NCBI GenBank assembly: GCA_020073085.1
Contig: JAIQFV010000005.1
Coordinates: forward strand, 124,001-188,000
DNA length: 64,000 nt
From: Terriglobia bacterium
GTDB taxonomy: Bacteria > Acidobacteriota > Terriglobia > JAIQFV01
Reading direction: 5' to 3'
The translations under genes were made by a program, and so were the position numbers. This document shows, one piece after another, positions 61,700 to 64,000 of this stretch (position 1 is its first letter; every line of letters starts with the position of its first letter). The notes under the pieces are model-generated. The model was not told the origin of the DNA. It worked only from the letters and a program-made list of their open reading frames with translations, and made no database searches.

Positions 61700-62174
61700 A
61701 AAAACAGCTTGTGATCCCATATTCATTTTCTTTCTATCCTTTTAGCGAACCCTAAGGTCGTCCCTCGATAAATATTGTTGCGCCGATTCCAGCCAACCCA
61801 GTGTGCAGAAACAATTGCTTGGCGGGTTCTTTGCTTCAATTCACCTTACCAATCCAGTATTTCCACTATTTGCATGCAACTTATTGCATTAGTGGTGCAT
61901 GAGTTGCTGGTACTACTGCCTTGTTGAAGGACCTTGTACTCGCCGCCGAGTCCTCCGGGAATCCCCCCGCAATGCCAGGGGGAGGGTACAACCTCGGGCC
62001 GGAGTTTATACTCTGAGACAAGTGTCCGGTTCCAGAGTACATGTGGAGTCGATTGCGCAAGTGATCTGGGTTTGGTCGCGGTGTCGTGCTATTCCCGGCC
62101 GTAGACTTGCCTCTTTCGCCACGCAGTATTCGGTTCAGACGTTGCCCAAAGGTAAGATGAAGATGGAGTAGCCC
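61671..62174. other. Regulatory and leader region of the CheY-like gene
   Basis: About 500 bases: enhancer-type site 1, the sigma-54 promoter at 61819 and a leader of roughly 330 nt. The leader contains a dyad GCAACT/AGTTGC (about 61876-61907) and GC-rich hairpin-forming sequence, but no known riboswitch was recognised. Confidence 0.5.
61819..61836 (+). promoter_or_regulatory. Sigma-54 promoter 1
   Basis: TTGGCGGGTTCTTTGCTT: the invariant GG and GC are exactly 10 bases apart, and 11 of 14 defined positions match the RpoN consensus. It lies just downstream of the sigma-54 activator gene and points to the CheY-like gene at 62175. Confidence 0.65.
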
Positions 62175-62546
62175 GTGGCAGAGAAAATCAAAATCCTCAT
62201 CATCGATGATGAGCCAAGCGTTGTGGACGCTGTCAAACTGATCTTGAATGACAACGGCTATGACGCGGTGGGCGCCATGACCGGCCGCGATGGGATTGAA
62301 GAAGGTCAGCGGGCACGATTTGATTTGACGATCACCGATCTCCGTCTTCCGGATATGTCTGGCTTTGATGTCCTCCGCTGGATCCGTGGGAAGGATCCGC
62401 AAAACCGCGTCATCATCATTACCTCCCATAGCACCCCTGAGGTTCTGACCAAGGCAAGAAACGGGGGCGCGGTCGATGTCCTTCCCAAACCATTCTCTCC
62501 GAATCAACTCATCCAACTGGTCAACCACGCCTTGGCCATTCGTTGA
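62175..62546 (+). CDS. Single-domain response regulator (CheY-like)
   Basis: A 123-residue stand-alone receiver. Phospho-acceptor D55 in TITDLRLPD, acidic pair D11/D12, switch T83 and conserved K105 in LPKPFSP are present. It starts with GTG, with GGAG about seven bases upstream. It sits behind sigma-54 promoter 1, so its amount is probably set by the NtrC-type regulator. It may then compete for or relay phosphate from the kinases at 55.9-60.3 kb, giving feedback. The feedback role is inference from position. Confidence 0.9.
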   Translation: MAEKIKILIIDDEPSVVDAVKLILNDNGYDAVGAMTGRDGIEEGQRARFDLTITDLRLPDMSGFDVLRWIRGKDPQNRVIIITSHSTPEVLTKARNGGAVDVLPKPFSPNQLIQLVNHALAIR

Positions 62547-62616
62547 GCCCACGTCGTTGATTCTGAGCGCCTCCCATAGCATTTAATCCTCCCCAATTCC
62601 ACATCGAAGTTTAATA

Positions 62617-62652
62617 TTTCAAAATCGATACATAGTATCAATTTGAAACACA
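62617..62652. promoter_or_regulatory. Candidate enhancer site for the NtrC-type regulator (site 2)
   Basis: TTTCAAAATCGATAC (62617-62631) and GTATCAATTTGAAA (62635-62648) form a long dyad with a one-base gap. The TGAAACACA at 62644-62652 is the reverse complement of TGTGTTTCA at site 1 (61688-61696). It lies about 105-140 bp upstream of sigma-54 promoter 2. Confidence 0.55.
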
Positions 62653-62755
62653 ATATCGTAAAAGTGATTCATTACTCATATGTGTTCTCGTCCAAATCGA
62701 AGTGTTATTTGTTTGTAAGTTATTGTATTTAATATGATTGTATTAATAGCTTACG

Positions 62756-62772
62756 TTGGCATCACATTTGCT
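62756..62772 (+). promoter_or_regulatory. Sigma-54 promoter 2
   Basis: TTGGCATCACATTTGCT: GG and GC have the required 10-base spacing, and 12 of 14 defined positions match the RpoN consensus. It is the better of the two sigma-54 promoters and points to the exported protein at 63092. Confidence 0.7.
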
Positions 62773-63091
62773 CTTAGGTTTGTTCGTGTGGATGGAACTG
62801 TGTTCTTCTATGCAGGCAATTTCGGTGAATCTGGACTCATTTGAGGGATCGATGATTCTTGATAGACGAAACTTCAGAGGATGCTGTTGGTTATTTCATG
62901 GAGATGAGTCAAATCCGCGCACGCTCCGTCTTGCAGTTTCCAAGTCTGCTGGAAATTACAGCGAGCGCGAAAGCAGGACTACTTCAAGCAAGGGGGGTGC
63001 GTGGAAAGACGCGAGACCTGGAATTTTTTAACTAGAACAAAAACAACAATAACCAATGACGCTCTGTAGTATCGGCGCCAAGGAGAAAAAC

Positions 63092-64000
63092 ATGAACAAA
63101 AGAAAGATAACCGCTTCAGAAAACCTAACCAGCCGCAAAGGGCAGTGGGCGTCATTTGCCGTGGCGTTCCTGCTTCTTGCTGTGTTGGCGTGGACCGGGA
63201 CCATCGTGGCCCAGGGTCCGATTTCACCGACACAGTTCGACGTGACCGGCTTCCTCCAGGAAGCGACGTTGACGACCCCCGGTGATGCGCACTCGGGTGG
63301 CCAGCTGAAAGTCAATGGCCACGTGATTACCGTACCGCGGGAAACGATTGTGGTCCTTCCTGCCAACCAGCTCACGTGGCAGGAGCTCTTTGCTCAGTCG
63401 CCAGCCCCTTACACGAACGTATCGACGGGCTTGGCGATGGCCGACGTTCCAACGCCTCTCACCCAGTATGAAGTCGAGGCGGTGGGCAACCGCGTGGGTG
63501 ACACCTACATTGCCGGGCTCATCTACATCTCCCAGCAGACCCTGAACTCAGGGGCGGGGTTCATCAATTTCATCGACTATACCTTGGGTGAAATGCGCGT
63601 GGGTGGAGTCATCAACGACGCGAACTGCGCACAGGGTGGTACTGCCGCATCGAACCCCCTCTGCTCCGGCGCACGGGTACGACTCAACGACCCGACGGGA
63701 AAGTTCGGTCGGGCAAATACCCCGGATCAACGCTTCACGCTTGACCCCGATAACCCCACGGTTATGAGCGGGACCGGCTACCCTGCCTGCTTGCCGCGCA
63801 CCGATCCAGCCGGGGCGGCACCCGATGCTCTGTGCCCCGAGGGCCAGCGCCCGAAGGATCTGACGGGTGCTTATGTTGGCAAGTTCTTCACGAATGCTCC
63901 AGTAGCTGCCCCCGGAGTGACGCCGATGCCGGATCCAAACATCCAGGCGCCCTTCGAAGTGGGTGACTACATCACCTTCGCGGGAACGCTCGTTACCGAC
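63092..64000 (+). CDS. Exported protein of unknown function (partial, runs off the window)
   Basis: The frame is open from ATG 63092 to the last base (303 codons), so the 3' end is missing. AAGGAG lies about seven bases upstream. The N-terminus carries a long signal peptide (WASFAVAFLLLAVLAWTGTIVAQG) after a basic stretch of about 20 residues. The mature part is Gly/Pro/Thr-rich and beta-like (FDVTGFLQEATLTTPGDAHS, ETIVVLPANQLTWQELF, GVINDANCAQGG), with Cys residues spaced as in exported proteins. I do not recognise a family. It is under sigma-54 promoter 2, so it is probably the main output of the two-component locus. A C-terminal sorting signal could lie beyond the window. Confidence 0.8.
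   Translation, partial: MNKRKITASENLTSRKGQWASFAVAFLLLAVLAWTGTIVAQGPISPTQFDVTGFLQEATLTTPGDAHSGGQLKVNGHVITVPRETIVVLPANQLTWQELFAQSPAPYTNVSTGLAMADVPTPLTQYEVEAVGNRVGDTYIAGLIYISQQTLNSGAGFINFIDYTLGEMRVGGVINDANCAQGGTAASNPLCSGARVRLNDPTGKFGRANTPDQRFTLDPDNPTVMSGTGYPACLPRTDPAGAAPDALCPEGQRPKDLTGAYVGKFFTNAPVAAPGVTPMPDPNIQAPFEVGDYITFAGTLVTD

Larger units (their letters stand above)
62547..63091. other. Regulatory and leader region of the exported protein gene
   Basis: About 545 bases, very AT-rich at 62.58-62.76 kb. It holds enhancer-type site 2, sigma-54 promoter 2 and a leader of about 310 nt. An ORF at 62756-63031 begins inside the promoter core and I reject it as a gene. Confidence 0.5.

Noticed and set aside
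62756-63031. 91-codon ORF starting in sigma-54 promoter 2
   Set aside because: Its start codon is inside the promoter core, so it would not be transcribed whole; no ribosome site or protein features.

Overview
The window looks like a chromosomal segment of a diderm bacterium, most likely an Acidobacteriota member. This is inferred from gene content, not from a marker gene. Pointers are KDO/LPS genes (kdsD, kdsC), a PilMNOPQ type IV pilus operon with an outer-membrane secretin, a Ser/Thr kinase fused to TPRs, a complete bacillithiol gene set (bshA, bshB1, bshC), and several lineage-typical secreted proteins of unknown function. Base composition is moderately GC-rich in core regions and lower in the accessory block.

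Layout. 1-1.1 kb: end of kdsD and kdsC. 1.6-8.7 kb: TPR-Ser/Thr kinase, a small beta-rich protein, a broken TetR gene, a secreted phosphodiester-glycosidase-like protein, a CheY-like receiver, a membrane PP2C phosphatase and a Gly/Arg/Tyr-rich exported protein. 8.7-28.3 kb: an accessory block. It holds REP-like dyads, a 5'-truncated gene, a TPR gene bracketed by two identical 26-bp palindromes, and two very large exported proteins (a metzincin-like HExxH protein and a papain-like protein) that share a 1.4-kb C-terminal repeat array. It also holds a lipoprotein, a remnant of a plasmid-type Rep protein, and two unknown genes, one ending in an attC-like sequence. 28.4-29.1 kb: tRNA-Gly(CCC) followed by a four-helix-bundle gene enclosed in perfect 39-bp inverted repeats. 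29.1-45 kb: core metabolism and surface genes, namely a UbiD-type decarboxylase, a small HTH protein, pilMNOPQ plus a roadblock protein, an M24 peptidase, accB-accC, thiE and two APC permeases. 45-48 kb: HAMP-PP2C phosphatase and diguanylate cyclase. 48-55 kb: DapA-family aldolase, bshC, a methyltransferase, bshB1-bshA, a YacP-like NYN protein, an alkyltransferase-like protein and trmL. 55.9-64 kb: a two-component locus (PAS5 histidine kinase, REC-PAS histidine kinase, sigma-54 activator). Two well-spaced sigma-54 promoters follow it, leading to a CheY-like protein and to an exported protein cut by the window end.

How the parts fit. The right end reads as a self-contained signalling unit. Two kinases feed an NtrC-type regulator, and each sigma-54 promoter has a candidate enhancer dyad 100-160 bp upstream sharing the core TGTGTTTCA. 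The bsh genes supply the low-molecular-weight thiol bacillithiol. The pil genes and the c-di-GMP cyclase point to surface motility or attachment. The accessory block is a mosaic of exported repeat proteins, gene fragments and dyad elements, with gene breaks falling at the dyads. No rRNA genes, CRISPR arrays, intact transposases or integrases were seen.
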